A stretch of DNA of 51,213 bases from Cupriavidus numazuensis (lineage in GTDB: Bacteria > Pseudomonadota > Gammaproteobacteria > Burkholderiales > Burkholderiaceae): the NCBI RefSeq assembly GCF_905397435.1, contig NZ_CAJPVI010000060.1, forward strand, positions 1 to 51,213, in the 5' to 3' direction. Made by a program: the position numbers and the translations under genes. Positions within the stretch are counted from its first letter, which is position 1; the number at the start of each line of letters is the position of its first letter. Shown piece by piece: positions 25,478-33,284 of this stretch. The notes beneath the pieces were generated by a model that was not told the origin of the DNA, did not search any database, and worked only from the letters and a program-made list of their open reading frames with translations.

Positions 25478-26503
25478 TCAGGGCAGCGTCAGCCGCGCCA
25501 CGTTGTTGCGATTCGCCGCCTTCAGGTCGACCGGCGTGCCGTTTCGGCTCATCGATTCCACGCCCTTCACGTTGCCGATGGTCACCTTGTACGGTGCCGC
25601 GCCGCCGCCAGCCACTTCCTGGCCGGCCTTGGCAGTACCGCCCAGCACGACCTTGCCGTTGCGGTCACGAATCTCGTACCAGGTATCGGCGGCGAACTTG
25701 ATCTGCAGTTCGCCTTGCGCCTGGGTCGCTGCTGCAGCAGTTGTGGTATTGGCAACTGGCTTGGCCGTAGTGGCCGTAGTGGCCGCAATGGCGGTAGTGG
25801 CTTCCGCAACCGGCGCAGGCACCGCGACGCCACTGGCGTTCGCAGCCGGCGCGCTGGCGGGCAATTCCTCGGACGGGGCCGGAGAATCGGCACCAGCCAT
25901 GACTGGCGGCAGTGCAGCGGTCACGGTGCCCGGCTCGCTACCTTGCGCCGCCGGCTCCTGCACTTCGACCGCGGCGGCCTGCGCGGCGTTGTTGCGCGCT
26001 TCCAGCCATTGCTTCATATGGTCGAGCCCGAACCAGCCGCCGGCTGCCAGGCCAGCCACGACGAGCGCCAGCCAGACCCAGCGCCCACCGGCCCCAGCGC
26101 CGCCGCCGCGCTTGCCGAAGCGCCTGCGATCGTCGAACGTCTCGTTGAGACCGCCTTCGCGCTGGCGCGCCATTTCGGTGACCTGCACGGGCCGCGGGTG
26201 GAAACGCGCAAGCAGACCATCAATGTCCACATGCAGCATGCGTGCGTACGCGCGCATTACGCCCTTGGCAAACGTGATGTCGGGCAGCGCCTCGACGTTG
26301 CCGGCTTCGATCGCCACAAGCTTCGGCGCCGCGACCTTCAGGCGGGCACTGACGTCCTCGACGGACATCCGTTGCGATTCCCGCGCCTGGGCCAGCAGCG
26401 CGCCGATCTCGCGCGCCACGGCTTCACGTTCCGAATCGGTCGCGCCTCCGCCGACGTGTCCCGTCGATGCGGCCTGGCCTGCGGCGCGCTCTTGCTCACT
26501 CAT
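25478..26503 (-). CDS. rodZ: Cytoskeleton protein RodZ
   Basis: RodZ links MreB to the elongasome and sets rod shape. The 341-residue protein has a cytoplasmic helix-turn-helix domain (about 30-110: EIGALLAQARESQRMSVEDV... FAKGVMRAYARML), a basic juxtamembrane stretch, one membrane segment (about 141-160, WVWLALVVAGLAAGGWFGL), an Ala/Thr/Pro-rich linker and a C-terminal beta domain (LQIKFAADTWYEIRDRNGKVV). A degenerate 9-bp tandem repeat encodes part of the linker. Its ATG overlaps the end of the upstream pilF by 8 bp. Confidence 0.93.
   Translation of the reverse strand: MSEQERAAGQAASTGHVGGGATDSEREAVAREIGALLAQARESQRMSVEDVSARLKVAAPKLVAIEAGNVEALPDITFAKGVMRAYARMLHVDIDGLLARFHPRPVQVTEMARQREGGLNETFDDRRRFGKRGGGAGAGGRWVWLALVVAGLAAGGWFGLDHMKQWLEARNNAAQAAAVEVQEPAAQGSEPGTVTAALPPVMAGADSPAPSEELPASAPAANASGVAVPAPVAEATTAIAATTATTAKPVANTTTAAAATQAQGELQIKFAADTWYEIRDRNGKVVLGGTAKAGQEVAGGGAAPYKVTIGNVKGVESMSRNGTPVDLKAANRNNVARLTLP
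25763..25798. repeat. Degenerate 9-bp tandem repeat inside rodZ
   Basis: Four units related to GGCCGTAGT encode a Thr/Ala-rich run in the RodZ linker. In-frame unit changes would alter linker length without breaking the gene. Confidence 0.7.
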
Positions 26504-27275
26504 CCCATGCTCCTTGTTCGTAGGCGCTCAACTCGCGCGAGTCGGGGAAACGCTGGCGCAGTTGTGCCACCAGGGCACCCTGCGCCGCCGCGTCGCCCTG
26601 ACGGCGCGCAATGCGCGCACCCAGCCAGAGGGATTGCGCGCTTGCGAATTTGCTGTTGTTGACACGCTCCGCAAATTGCTGAGCCTGCCTGAGGTCGCCA
26701 CGCCGGTAGTAGACCAGCGCCAGGTTTGTATTGGCGACAGGATTGTTCCGGTCGTAGCCAAGCGCCGCCTTCAGATTCTTCTCGGCCTCCGCGCCGGCGC
26801 CATTGCGCAACTGGCACGCCCCGAGGCTGATCAGCGGCTTGGCGGGCCCGCCGGCAGAAGGCGCTGATAGCGCGCGTTCGAGCATCGGCACCGCCTCGCC
26901 ATACCGGCCTTCCTGGCACAGGAACCAGCCGTAGTTATTGAGCAGGTCACCGTCATTGCCACGCATGGAAACCGCGGTGCGGAAACTGTCGTCGGCCAGC
27001 GCCTTCTCGTTCATTGCCATGTAGACCAGCGCGCGCACATGGTAGGCGTCGGCCATGGTCGGGTCGGCGGCAATCGCCCGCTTCACCTCGTCGAGTGCGA
27101 CCGAATTCTGGCCGGCCTCAAGGTAATTGGTGGCAAGCTGCAGCCGGATGCTGGCGCGGCGCCTTGCATCAGTCTGGTCGGAAGTAGTCTGGAGGTCCTG
27201 CGTCGGTGCCGGCGGCAACTGGCAGGCGGACAACATCAGCAGCCCCAGCAGGGCTGCAGCGATCAGACGAATCAT
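26496..27275 (-). CDS. pilF: Type IV pilus assembly lipoprotein PilF/PilW
   Basis: An outer-membrane lipoprotein pilotin that places and multimerises the PilQ secretin. The 259 residues start with a signal peptide (IAAALLGLLMLSAC, lipid Cys18), followed by TPR units (RLQLATNYLEAGQNSVALDEVKRAI, DLLNNYGWFLCQEGRYGEAVPML, ANTNLALVYYRRGDLRQAQQFAE). ATG 27275 overlaps the rlmN stop by 4 bp (ATGA), and its own end overlaps rodZ, so rlmN-pilF-rodZ are translationally coupled. Confidence 0.92.
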   Translation of the reverse strand: MIRLIAAALLGLLMLSACQLPPAPTQDLQTTSDQTDARRRASIRLQLATNYLEAGQNSVALDEVKRAIAADPTMADAYHVRALVYMAMNEKALADDSFRTAVSMRGNDGDLLNNYGWFLCQEGRYGEAVPMLERALSAPSAGGPAKPLISLGACQLRNGAGAEAEKNLKAALGYDRNNPVANTNLALVYYRRGDLRQAQQFAERVNNSKFASAQSLWLGARIARRQGDAAAQGALVAQLRQRFPDSRELSAYEQGAWDE

Positions 27276-28426
27276 GCAGGGCGAGCCTCCCCAGCCTGGC
27301 CAGTCGCGGCGACCGGCACCAACGGTGTGATCTTGCCGAACTTGCCGCGCTCGGCAAGCCGGGTGCGATCCTTGACTTCCCCGGCAAGCTGGCCGCACGC
27401 CGCGTCGATATCGTCGCCGCGCGTCTTGCGGATCGTGGTCACGATGCCCGCATCCATCAGCACCTGCGCAAAGCGGCGGATCTGATCATTGTTGGAGCGC
27501 TTCAGGCCCGATTCGGGGAAGGGATTGAACGGGATCAGGTTGAACTTGCACGGCACGTCGGCCACAAGCTTCAACAGTTCCCGCGCATGTTCGACGCCGT
27601 CGTTGACGCCATCGAGCATGCAGTATTCGAAGGTAATGAAATCGCGCGGCGCGAATTCCAGATAACGGCGGCATGCCGCCATCAGTTCGGCCAGCGGGTA
27701 CTTCTTGTTCAGCGGCACGAGCACATCGCGCAGGGCGTCGTTCGACGCGTGCAGCGACACGGCCAGCGCTACTGGCAGGTCTTTCGACAGCCGGTCCATC
27801 ATCGGCACTACGCCGGAGGTGGACAGCGTCACGCGGCGGCGCGACAGACCGTACGCGTTGTCGTCGAGCATCAGCCGCATGGCCGGCACGACGGCATCGT
27901 AGTTCAGCAGCGGCTCGCCCATGCCCATCATCACCACGTTGGAGATGACGCGGTCGTCCTTGGGCCCGCGGCCGAGCTGTTCGCGCATGGCGAACTCCGC
28001 CATCCACAACTGGCCGATGATTTCGCCAGTGGTCAGGTTACGCGAAAAACCCTGCTTGCCGGTCGAGCAGAACCGGCAGTTGACGGCGCACCCCGCCTGC
28101 GAGGAGACGCACAGCGTGCCGCGCGTTTCCTCGGGGATGTACACCGTCTCCACCGCGTTGCCGTTGCCGACATCGAGCAGCCACTTGCGCGTGCCGTCAG
28201 CCGACAGGTTGTCGGTAATGGCGGCCGGCGAACGGATCTCGGCCCGCGTCGCGAGCTTTTCGCGCAGCGACTTGGCGAGATCCGACATGGTGTCGAAACG
28301 GCTGGCACCGAACTGGTGGATCCAGCGTTGCAGCTGCCGCGCACGAAACGGCTTCTCGCCGAGCTCGCCGCAATAAGCAGTGAGCGCGTCCGCATCCAGG
28401 TCGAGCAGGTTGACGAGATCGTTCAT
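27272..28426 (-). CDS. rlmN: Dual-specificity RNA methyltransferase RlmN
   Basis: A radical-SAM enzyme making 2-methyladenosine in 23S rRNA (A2503) and some tRNAs. In 384 residues it shows the cluster motif Cys113-x3-Cys117-x2-Cys120 (CAVNCRFC), the GMGEPLLNYD segment and a C-terminal KTRGDDIDAACGQL with the conserved methyl-carrying cysteine. It lies 51 bp after ndk and begins the coupled rlmN-pilF-rodZ series. Confidence 0.97.
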   Translation of the reverse strand: MNDLVNLLDLDADALTAYCGELGEKPFRARQLQRWIHQFGASRFDTMSDLAKSLREKLATRAEIRSPAAITDNLSADGTRKWLLDVGNGNAVETVYIPEETRGTLCVSSQAGCAVNCRFCSTGKQGFSRNLTTGEIIGQLWMAEFAMREQLGRGPKDDRVISNVVMMGMGEPLLNYDAVVPAMRLMLDDNAYGLSRRRVTLSTSGVVPMMDRLSKDLPVALAVSLHASNDALRDVLVPLNKKYPLAELMAACRRYLEFAPRDFITFEYCMLDGVNDGVEHARELLKLVADVPCKFNLIPFNPFPESGLKRSNNDQIRRFAQVLMDAGIVTTIRKTRGDDIDAACGQLAGEVKDRTRLAERGKFGKITPLVPVAATGQAGEARPA

Positions 28427-28477
28427 GACGGCAAACTCAGCTTCCGTGTCAGTCTAGTCTTGGAATTGACCAGACAA

Positions 28478-28903
28478 TCAACGGGTATAAACGTTCATGC
28501 CCGGGAAGAAGAAGGCAATTTCCACAGCGGCGGTTTCAGCAGCGTCCGAACCGTGCACGGCGTTCGCGTCGATGCTGTCGGCGAAGTCGGCGCGGATGGT
28601 GCCCTTGTCGGCCTTCTTCGGGTCGGTGGCGCCCATCAGGTCGCGGTTCTTGCCGATGGCGCCTTCACCTTCCAGTGCCTGGATCATGACCGGGCCGGAA
28701 ACCATGAAGTCGACCAGGTCCTTGAAGAACGGACGCTCCTTGTGGACAGCGTAGAACTGCTCGGCTTCGCCGCGCGACAGGTGCACCATCTTGGCAGCAA
28801 CGATCTTCAGGCCGGCGGCCTCGAAACGGGCGTAGATCTGGCCGATAACGTTCTTGGCCACGGCATCCGGCTTGATAATCGACAGGGTGCGTTCGATCGC
28901 CAT
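28478..28903 (-). CDS. ndk: Nucleoside diphosphate kinase
   Basis: Balances nucleoside triphosphate pools by phosphate transfer through a phosphohistidine. The 141-residue product has ERTLSIIKPDAVAKN and the active-site NAVHGSDA with His117. It is the first gene of the long minus-strand block; an extended -10-like TGCTAGAAT (hexamer at 28950-28955) lies about 46 bp upstream. Confidence 0.97.
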   Translation of the reverse strand: MAIERTLSIIKPDAVAKNVIGQIYARFEAAGLKIVAAKMVHLSRGEAEQFYAVHKERPFFKDLVDFMVSGPVMIQALEGEGAIGKNRDLMGATDPKKADKGTIRADFADSIDANAVHGSDAAETAAVEIAFFFPGMNVYTR

Positions 28904-29249
28904 GAAAAACTCCGAAAAATGAAGGGGTTACAAATGGATTAAACGTGCAATTCTAGCACGAGACGATGACGGTTTCGAGCACAGCCCCCCTTTGGCCAAA
29001 GTGGGCCGGCAAGAGCGGAAAACGCCATATCCGGGGCGTCGAACGGGCCACCTGCTGTTGACCACACAATGCACGGAACGCAATACATATAAAACCGTCC
29101 AACGTGAGCAACAAATCTGGCCTTTACTGCATGAATGTGACCAATGTGACACTTTAATCCTCTTGCAATTCCGCAGGCGCGGTGCCACATTGGCGTTGCG
29201 TCGGCTCCGGGTCGCTCCGGCGCCTCACCATTCAGAAACAGGAGTCACC
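28904..29249. other. Divergent intergenic region between ndk and the yccA-like gene
   Basis: 346 bp without a gene. It holds a probable ndk -10 (TAGAAT on the minus strand, 28950-28955), a 12-bp perfect palindrome CTTTGGCCAAAG (28990-29001) and an AT-rich patch around 29085-29095. It also holds a direct repeat of AATGTGAC (29134-29141 and 29143-29150), just upstream of TTTAAT. I see no RNA gene. Confidence 0.6.
29134..29150 (+). repeat. Tandem AATGTGAC half-sites before the BI-1 family gene
   Basis: Two exact 8-bp copies spaced 9 bp start-to-start, about 100 bp before the start codon. The arrangement resembles a tandem activator site but matches no factor I can name. Confidence 0.4.
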
Positions 29250-29951
29250 ATGGATAACAAGCTGAACACCTACGGTTTCGGCAATGCGTCGACGGTCAGC
29301 GATGTCGTCGTGCGCAATCGGGTCTTGCGCAACACTTACTGGCTGCTCGCCATTTCGATGATCCCGACCGTGCTCGGGGCATGGATCGGCGTGGCCACGG
29401 GCTTCAGCTTCATGGCCGGCAGCCCCGGCCTGTCGCTGATCCTGTTCCTCGGCATCGCGTTCGCGTTCTTCTACGGCATCGAGAAGACCAAGAACAGCAG
29501 CATGGGCGTGGTCCTGCTGCTGGCCTTCACGTTCTTCATGGGCCTGATGCTGTCGCGCCTGATCGGCGCGGTGCTGCAGTTCTCGAACGGGCCGGCACTG
29601 ATCATGTATGCCTTTGGCGGCACAGCGGCGGTGTTTGGCGCCATGGCTACCATTGCGACGGTCAGCAAGCGCGATTTCTCGGGCCTCAGCAAGTTCCTGT
29701 TCGTCGGCGTGATCCTGCTGATCCTGGCGAGCGTGGCCAACATCTGGCTGCAACTGCCGTCGCTGATGATCACGGTGTCGGTGATCGCCATCGGCATTTT
29801 CTCGGCGTACATCCTGTTCGATGTGCAGCGCGTGGTGAATGGCGGCGAGACCAACTACATCACGGCCACGCTGGCGATCTACCTGGACGTCTACAACGTG
29901 TTCACGAACCTGCTGGCCCTGCTCGGCATCTTCGGCGGCAGCCGCGACTGA
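29250..29951 (+). CDS. yccA: Bax inhibitor-1 / YccA family inner-membrane protein
   Basis: The 233-residue protein has about seven hydrophobic helices (for example NTYWLLAISMIPTVLGAWIG, GVVLLLAFTFFMGLML, FLFVGVILLILASVANIWL) and ends with the family-typical acidic/Asp-containing part (YLDVYNVFTNLLALLGIFGGSRD). YccA in E. coli is an FtsH substrate and modulator; the family also has calcium-leak members. Gene symbol is by family resemblance. CAGGAG before ATG 29250 fixes the start. The hflKC genes, which modulate the same protease, are in this window but not linked in an operon. Confidence 0.85.
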   Translation: MDNKLNTYGFGNASTVSDVVVRNRVLRNTYWLLAISMIPTVLGAWIGVATGFSFMAGSPGLSLILFLGIAFAFFYGIEKTKNSSMGVVLLLAFTFFMGLMLSRLIGAVLQFSNGPALIMYAFGGTAAVFGAMATIATVSKRDFSGLSKFLFVGVILLILASVANIWLQLPSLMITVSVIAIGIFSAYILFDVQRVVNGGETNYITATLAIYLDVYNVFTNLLALLGIFGGSRD

Positions 29952-29972
29952 CGCGACTTCGCGCAGAACAAG

Positions 29973-29999
29973 AACGCCGGCCACGTGGCCGGCGTTTTT
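29973..29999 (+). terminator. Intrinsic terminator after the yccA-like gene
   Basis: A 24-base perfect palindrome (AACGCCGGCCAC at 29973-29984 and its complement to 29996) is followed by TTT. It lies in the convergent gap with rlmD. Confidence 0.9.
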
Positions 30000-30035
30000 C
30001 ATTGGGCGGCTGGCGTTGCCGCCCGCTCACTGCAT

Positions 30036-31457
30036 TCAACCCCGCTCGAACACGGCGATCGATTCAACGTGCGACGTATGCGGGAACATGTTCACGACAC
30101 CCGCACCTGCGAGGCGGTACCCGGCCTCGTGCACGAGCAGGCCCGCATCGCGCGCCAGCGTCGCCGGGCTGCACGACACGTAGACAATACGTTGCGGCAG
30201 CACGTCGCTGCCCTGCTGCGACAGTTCGCCCAGCGCCTTGCACACCGCCAGCGCGCCTTCGCGCGGCGGGTCGATCAGCCAGCGATCGAAGCGACCCAGC
30301 GCGGCGATATCCTCCGCAGTCACTTCGAACAGGTTGCGGCAGGCGAACTCCGTCTTCTCCGCCAGGCCGTTGTAGCCGGCGTTCGCCAGCGCGCGGGTCG
30401 TCAGCGCCTCGCTGCCTTCGATGCCCATGACCGAGCGGCCCTGCGTGGCCAGCGGCAGCGTGAAGTTGCCGATACCGCAGAACAGGTCGAGCAGGCGGTC
30501 TTGCGGCTTGGCGTCCAACAGGCGCAGCGCACGCCCGATCAGCACGCGGTTGATGTGGTGGTTGACCTGCGTGAAGTCGGTCGGCTTGAACGGCATGCGG
30601 ATGCCGAACTCGGGCAGCGTATAGGCCAGCTCGCGGTCGAGCGGATAAAACGGCACAACGGTATCCGGGCCCTTTGGCTGCAGCCAGAACTGGACATTGT
30701 GCTGGTCCGCGAAGGCGCGCAGCAGATCCTTGTCCGCGTCGGTCAGCGGCTCGAGGATGCGCAGCACCAGCGCCGTGACTTCATGGCCGACTGCCAGTTC
30801 GATCTGCGGCATGCGGTCGCGAATCGAAAGGCCAGTTACCAACTCGCGCAACGGCATCAGCATCGCCGAGATATGTGGCGGAAGGATCTCGCAGCTCGTC
30901 ATGTCGGCCACATAGCTGCTCTTGCGCTCGTGGAAGCCCACCAGCACCCCGCCCTTCTTGGCGACGTACCGCACCGTCAGGCGTGCACGATAGCGATAGC
31001 CCCAATCGGGCCCGGCGATCGGCCGGAACATCACTTCCGGTCGAACCTTCGACAGGTGCCAGAGGTTATCTTCGAGCACACGCTGCTTGATCGCCAGCTG
31101 TGCGCGCGAGTCCAGGTGCTGCATGGAGCAGCCCCCACACACGCCGAAGTGCTTGCAGCCCGGCTTGACGCGCATCACCGATTCGCGGCGGACTTCTACC
31201 AGATGGGCCTGTTCGTAGCTCGGCTTGCGGCGGAAGCTCTTGTAGCTGACGGTCTCGCCGGGCAACGCGCCCTCGACGAAGATGACCTTGCCGGGCGTGC
31301 CGTCTTCATTGACCAGGCGGCCAACACCGCGGGCCTCCATGTCGAGGCTGTCAATGGAAACCACGGGATCGGAACCGGGCGCGACGGCAGCCGGAGAGGC
31401 AGATGCCGCACGCGGCGCTGCCGGCATTTCTTGTGGGGAGGACACGGCTTGGGACAC
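30036..31457 (-). CDS. rlmD: 23S rRNA (uracil-5-)-methyltransferase RlmD
   Basis: Methylates U1939 of 23S rRNA using SAM. A TRAM-like N-terminal part (VSIDSLDMEARGVGR) precedes an iron-sulfur site (CKHFGVCGGC plus a later TSCE), the SAM loop LLDLFCGIGNFTLPLA, and YVSCSPATLARD with the catalytic cysteine. The start is uncertain. I use GTG 31457 (473 aa), which has an AGG nine bases upstream and lies 30 bp after a probable transcription start; ATG 31427 (463 aa) is the main alternative. Confidence 0.92.
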   Translation of the reverse strand: MSQAVSSPQEMPAAPRAASASPAAVAPGSDPVVSIDSLDMEARGVGRLVNEDGTPGKVIFVEGALPGETVSYKSFRRKPSYEQAHLVEVRRESVMRVKPGCKHFGVCGGCSMQHLDSRAQLAIKQRVLEDNLWHLSKVRPEVMFRPIAGPDWGYRYRARLTVRYVAKKGGVLVGFHERKSSYVADMTSCEILPPHISAMLMPLRELVTGLSIRDRMPQIELAVGHEVTALVLRILEPLTDADKDLLRAFADQHNVQFWLQPKGPDTVVPFYPLDRELAYTLPEFGIRMPFKPTDFTQVNHHINRVLIGRALRLLDAKPQDRLLDLFCGIGNFTLPLATQGRSVMGIEGSEALTTRALANAGYNGLAEKTEFACRNLFEVTAEDIAALGRFDRWLIDPPREGALAVCKALGELSQQGSDVLPQRIVYVSCSPATLARDAGLLVHEAGYRLAGAGVVNMFPHTSHVESIAVFERG

Positions 31458-31493
31458 CAGACGAAACCTGACGTATTGTTTTGCGAAAGCGCG

Positions 31494-31499
31494 ATTGTA
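31494..31499 (-). promoter_or_regulatory. Putative -10 box of rlmD
   Basis: TACAATCGCG on the minus strand, the same 10-mer as before rlmB and surE. A start about 7 bases downstream would leave a short leader of about 30 bases before GTG 31457. Confidence 0.5.
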
Positions 31500-31558
31500 G
31501 TCCAGACACGCGCTGCGACGCCGGGGCAGCGCCAACGCAATGCGCCAGGAGCGATGCA

Positions 31559-32413
31559 ATGGAACTCATTTCATGGAATATCCAGTGGGGCCGCGGCGCC
31601 GACGGACGCGTCGACCTTTCGCGCAGCGTGGCCACGATGCGCGCGATGGCCGATGCCGACGTCATCTGCCTGCAGGAAGTCACACGCGGCTTCGGCGACC
31701 TGCGCGGCACGCCTGGCGCGGACCAGGTGTCGGAATTGGCCGCGCTGTTGCCCGGTTATCGGCTGCTGTTCGCCCCCGGTGTGGACCGCTTCGGCAGCGA
31801 CGGCGGCCCGCGCCAGTTCGGCAACGTCATTGCCACGCGCCTGCCCGTGCATGAAGTCTTCCGCCACGCGCTGCCGTGGCCAGCGGACCCCGACGTGGCA
31901 TCCATGCCTCGCGTCGCGGTCGAAGCGACGCTGCAGGTCGGCAGCCGGCGCTTGCGTGTCATCTGCACGCACCTGGAATACTACTCGGCCCATCAGCGCG
32001 CGGCCCAGGCAAACGCCCTGCGCGACTGGCATGCCGAGGCATGCGGACATGCGCTGCGGCCCGGTCGCAGCGAATCGAGACCGGGGCCGTTCACACCGGA
32101 GGCGCGGCCAACGGAAGCCGTCCTTTGCGGCGATTTCAACAGCAAGCCCGACGACATCGCCTACCGGCGCATGCTCGAACCGTTCGAAGACGACACCACG
32201 CCGTGGCGCGACGCATGGATGCACATCCATCCGGGTCAGTCGCATGCGCCGACCTGCGCAATGTACGACAAGGAGCAATGGCCCGAGCCGCCCTTTGCGT
32301 GCGATTTCGTCTTTGTCACCGAGAACCTGGCAGATCGCGTCAGGCGTTGCGAAGTCAATGCAACGACGAAGGACTCGGATCACCAGCCCATCGTGCTGTC
32401 ACTGGATATATGA
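31559..32413 (+). CDS. Endonuclease/exonuclease/phosphatase (EEP) family protein
   Basis: A 284-residue metal-dependent phosphodiesterase or phosphatase fold. The EEP motifs are in order: ELISWNIQWG, VICLQEV (metal-binding Glu), RQFGNVIATRLPV, RVICTHLEYYSAHQRAAQ, AVLCGDFNSKPDD and the C-terminal DSDHQPIV catalytic His. No signal peptide is seen, so it is cytoplasmic. Substrate is unknown: family members cut DNA, RNA or phospho-lipids. CCAGGAG precedes the start. Confidence 0.87.
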   Translation: MELISWNIQWGRGADGRVDLSRSVATMRAMADADVICLQEVTRGFGDLRGTPGADQVSELAALLPGYRLLFAPGVDRFGSDGGPRQFGNVIATRLPVHEVFRHALPWPADPDVASMPRVAVEATLQVGSRRLRVICTHLEYYSAHQRAAQANALRDWHAEACGHALRPGRSESRPGPFTPEARPTEAVLCGDFNSKPDDIAYRRMLEPFEDDTTPWRDAWMHIHPGQSHAPTCAMYDKEQWPEPPFACDFVFVTENLADRVRRCEVNATTKDSDHQPIVLSLDI

Positions 32414-32414
32414 G

Positions 32415-32440
32415 AAAGGCCCGCGGAATAGCGGGCCTTT
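32415..32440. terminator. Bidirectional terminator between the EEP gene and the exonuclease gene
   Basis: AAAGGCCCGC (32415-32424) pairs perfectly with 32431-32440 around GGAATA, with A and T ends on each side. It begins one base after the EEP stop codon and ends 7 bp from the converging gene. Confidence 0.85.
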
Positions 32441-32447
32441 AGCTGAC

Positions 32448-33284
32448 TTACTCGAGCTCTTCGTCTTCCGGCGTCAGGCGCTTGAGCCGGAATGCCTGGA
32501 GGTACTCCATCCATTGCTCGCCCGGCAGTTCCGCCAGGGATTCCTGGACAAGTTCCATCTCGAGATCGAACTCGCGTGGCGTCACGCCTCCGCGCATGAG
32601 CTGGAAGCGGCAGTACATCAGGTACGTGTTGACGACGTCGGTTTCGCAGTAGGCGCGGATCGCCTCGAGCTGGCCGTCCTGGAACGCGCGCCACACCTTG
32701 CTGCCGTCCATGCCCATCTTGCCCGGGAAGCCGCACAGCTTCGCCAGGTCATCCAGCGGCGCACTGGCGCGCGGCTGGTACATGGCAAGCAGGTCCATCA
32801 GGTCAAGGTGCCGCATGTGGTAGCGGCTGATGTAGTTGTTCCACTTGAAGTCGCGGCTGTCGTCGTCGCGGCCCTCGCCCATTTCCCAGTAGCGCGGCGC
32901 GGTCACGCCGTTGACCAGGCCACGGTAATGCAGCACGGGCAGGTCAAAGCCGCCACCGTTCCAAGACACGAGCTGCGGGCTGTAGCGCGCGATCAGTTCG
33001 TAGAACTTCTGGATCAGCGTCGCTTCGCCATCCTCAAGGGTTCCCAGCGAGCCAACATGAAACACGGCCGACCCATCACGCTGCGTACGGCGCAACACGC
33101 ACGAGATCGCTGCGACGCGCTGCAGGTAGTGCGGCAGGAAATCGCTTCCGGTCTTTTCGCGGCGGGCTGAGAACGCATGCTCGGCGACTTCCTCGTCGCT
33201 CATCGATGCGGGATGGTCATGCAAACGGCGCAGGCCGTCGACATCGGGAATGGTCTCGATGTCGAATACCAGCACAGGGGTCAT
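32448..33284 (-). CDS. Predicted 3'-5' exonuclease, DNA polymerase B exonuclease-like (DEDD)
   Basis: The 278-residue protein has DEDD-superfamily motifs: Exo I VFDIETIPD (Asp8, Glu10), Exo II LVSWNGGGFDLPVL and Exo III YCETDVVNTYLMY. This is the layout of the stand-alone PolB-exonuclease-like family. It is expected to digest single-stranded nucleic acid from the 3' end; the natural substrate is unknown. Its ATG overlaps the rpoS stop by 4 bp (ATGA at 33281-33284), so it is translationally coupled to rpoS and likely stationary-phase expressed. Confidence 0.88.
   Translation of the reverse strand: MTPVLVFDIETIPDVDGLRRLHDHPASMSDEEVAEHAFSARREKTGSDFLPHYLQRVAAISCVLRRTQRDGSAVFHVGSLGTLEDGEATLIQKFYELIARYSPQLVSWNGGGFDLPVLHYRGLVNGVTAPRYWEMGEGRDDDSRDFKWNNYISRYHMRHLDLMDLLAMYQPRASAPLDDLAKLCGFPGKMGMDGSKVWRAFQDGQLEAIRAYCETDVVNTYLMYCRFQLMRGGVTPREFDLEMELVQESLAELPGEQWMEYLQAFRLKRLTPEDEELE

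Noticed and set aside
29985..33170. 1061-codon plus-strand open frame
   Set aside because: It crosses rlmD (antisense), overlaps the EEP gene in another frame, and continues through the exonuclease gene antisense. It has mirror composition and no motifs.
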